From assembly GCA_947460045.1 (NCBI GenBank), contig CANHGC010000086.1, positions 1 through 6,786 on the forward strand: 6,786 bases of DNA, written 5' to 3'. This DNA is from Bacteroidota bacterium. Its GTDB lineage: Bacteria; Bacteroidota; Bacteroidia; NS11-12g; UBA955. Position 1 is the stretch's first letter. Every line of letters starts with the position of its first letter. The notes under the pieces were generated by a model that did not search any database, was not told the DNA's origin, and saw only the letters and a list, made by a program, of their open reading frames with translations. The translations under genes and the position numbers were made by a program. Below, piece by piece: positions 5,821-6,786 of this stretch.

Positions 5821-6786
5821 TTAATTCCGAACCTTAGCTCGAACTATCACGTCGTTGGTGGTATCGACATCCAACAATCCCGCCGTATAAACGGTTTTGT
5901 AGTTTTTGAGCGAGAGCAGCGCAGCGCGATTCATGTTGCCATCCCTGCGGGCGTGAAAATTGTCCCACAGAATCACCGACCCTTCCGGAATCCAGTCATG
6001 GGCGCCACTGTCTTTGGTATCAACCGACCAGATAGAGAGCGTTCTACTGGCATGGGGCCATTGGTTCACAGGCTTTGCATCCATCCATTCTCCATTGGGC
6101 GATGTGGGATGTAACTGCGATTCTGCACCCCATGGATCTAAGTGTTTGAACACATTGATGGCAGGAATTTGATGAACCAAAATTTCATCCTTGCAATCAG
6201 GCGATTCTTCAATCCAACTCAGCGCTTGGGCCACGGGCTTATCGTCGTTGTTCCCATTATAAATCACATCGCAGGAAGCCTGCAACTGCCAAGGATAAGG
6301 CAAACCGGCACCCGGAAAAGCCAGCAAAAACATACCCACCGAAACCATTCCTTTGAGCAATCGATTGAGAAACCGAATCTCCACCCGCATGATCAAATCC
6401 AAACTATACATCGATAGCAAAGCCATCACCGGCGAAACAGTCACAAACACACGCAACAAACCATGAGAGCCCATGGCACCCTTCCACCACAAAATACTGT
6501 GCGCCAAAAAGAAAAATCCAAGCAACGGCCACCAAAGCCACAGAGCCATCTGACTATTCGTGGCGGGGGTCTTGCGATTCAATCGCTTCACAATGTAAAT
6601 CAAAACAAACAGCAACGACACCACACACAATGCCGCAACAATGATCCCCATAATCTCTTTTTGATGCATCGCATAATGCCAAAAACTACCATGTCCGGCA
6701 TCAAAACCACCATCAACCTCCTGTCGCACATAGGGATTCGCCGCAATGAGCCAATTCCATTTCCCACTGATCAGCGCGCCAACCAA
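5821..6786 (-). CDS. Multi-pass membrane protein, C-terminal part; GT-C glycosyltransferase-like, N-terminus outside window
   Basis: The reading frame is open to the right edge, so these 321 residues are only the C-terminal part; the first codon seen (TTG at 6786-6784) need not be a start. Four hydrophobic segments lie at about 46-66, 81-100, 108-133 and 143-160. The opening SGKWNWLIAANPY (7-19) and GSHGLLRVFVTVSPVMAL (106-123) resemble loops and helices of GT-C polyprenyl-phosphate sugar transferases (GT39/ArnT-like mannosyltransferases), but the diagnostic N-terminal acidic motif is not in view. After the last helix, about 160 residues form a soluble domain rich in Trp, His, Asp and Asn, with PEGSVILWDNFHARRDG near 267-283; by analogy this would face the periplasm. 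I infer transfer of a sugar or similar group onto an envelope substrate, but a membrane protein of unknown function is equally allowed. It converges on the PLP-enzyme gene with a 23-bp gap; no terminator is visible. Confidence 0.72.
   Translation of the reverse strand: MVGALISGKWNWLIAANPYVRQEVDGGFDAGHGSFWHYAMHQKEIMGIIVAALCVVSLLFVLIYIVKRLNRKTPATNSQMALWLWWPLLGFFFLAHSILWWKGAMGSHGLLRVFVTVSPVMALLSMYSLDLIMRVEIRFLNRLLKGMVSVGMFLLAFPGAGLPYPWQLQASCDVIYNGNNDDKPVAQALSWIEESPDCKDEILVHQIPAINVFKHLDPWGAESQLHPTSPNGEWMDAKPVNQWPHASRTLSIWSVDTKDSGAHDWIPEGSVILWDNFHARRDGNMNRAALLSLKNYKTVYTAGLLDVDTTNDVIVRAKVRN

Overview
The window looks like ordinary chromosomal DNA from a member of the Bacteroidota. The strongest pointers are a secreted protein ending in a type IX secretion (T9SS) type A sorting domain, promoter -7 elements of the Bacteroidota form TAnnTTTG (an exact TATATTTG at 2539-2532 on the minus strand), start codons without clear Shine-Dalgarno sequences, and a RecJ that reads like Bacteroidota RecJ proteins. 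I cannot name the genus. I found no phage, insertion sequence, CRISPR array, tRNA or rRNA, and no gene-free stretch longer than 82 bases.

Layout. On the minus strand, 1410-310 and 299-1 carry the first two genes of a three-gene proton-translocating NAD(P) transhydrogenase operon, pntAA followed by pntAB; pntAB is cut by the left edge and pntB should lie beyond it. Upstream, a secreted protein gene with a T9SS sorting domain runs 2524-1493, also on the minus strand, and ends in a textbook intrinsic terminator at 1469-1444 that insulates the pnt operon. A 75-bp divergent control region (2525-2599) separates it from recJ (2600-4297, plus strand), the single-strand DNA 5'-3' exonuclease. After a 24-bp gap comes a class V aminotransferase-fold PLP enzyme with an export-type N-terminus (4322-5797). 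It converges, with only 23 bp between, on the minus-strand 3' part of a multi-pass membrane protein resembling GT-C glycosyltransferases (5821-6786), whose N-terminus lies beyond the right edge.

How the genes work together. pntAA and pntAB build one membrane enzyme that couples the proton-motive force to NADPH formation. recJ and the PLP enzyme are close enough to be co-transcribed, but nothing in the sequence links their functions. The T9SS cargo and the membrane protein are separate envelope functions.

I do not see a previously undescribed system here. The points most worth a second look are the uncharacterised T9SS cargo, the PLP enzyme with an RK rather than RR export motif, the near-leaderless divergent promoters, the large extracytoplasmic-looking tail of the membrane protein, and a C-over-G bias on the plus strand that persists whatever the gene orientation.
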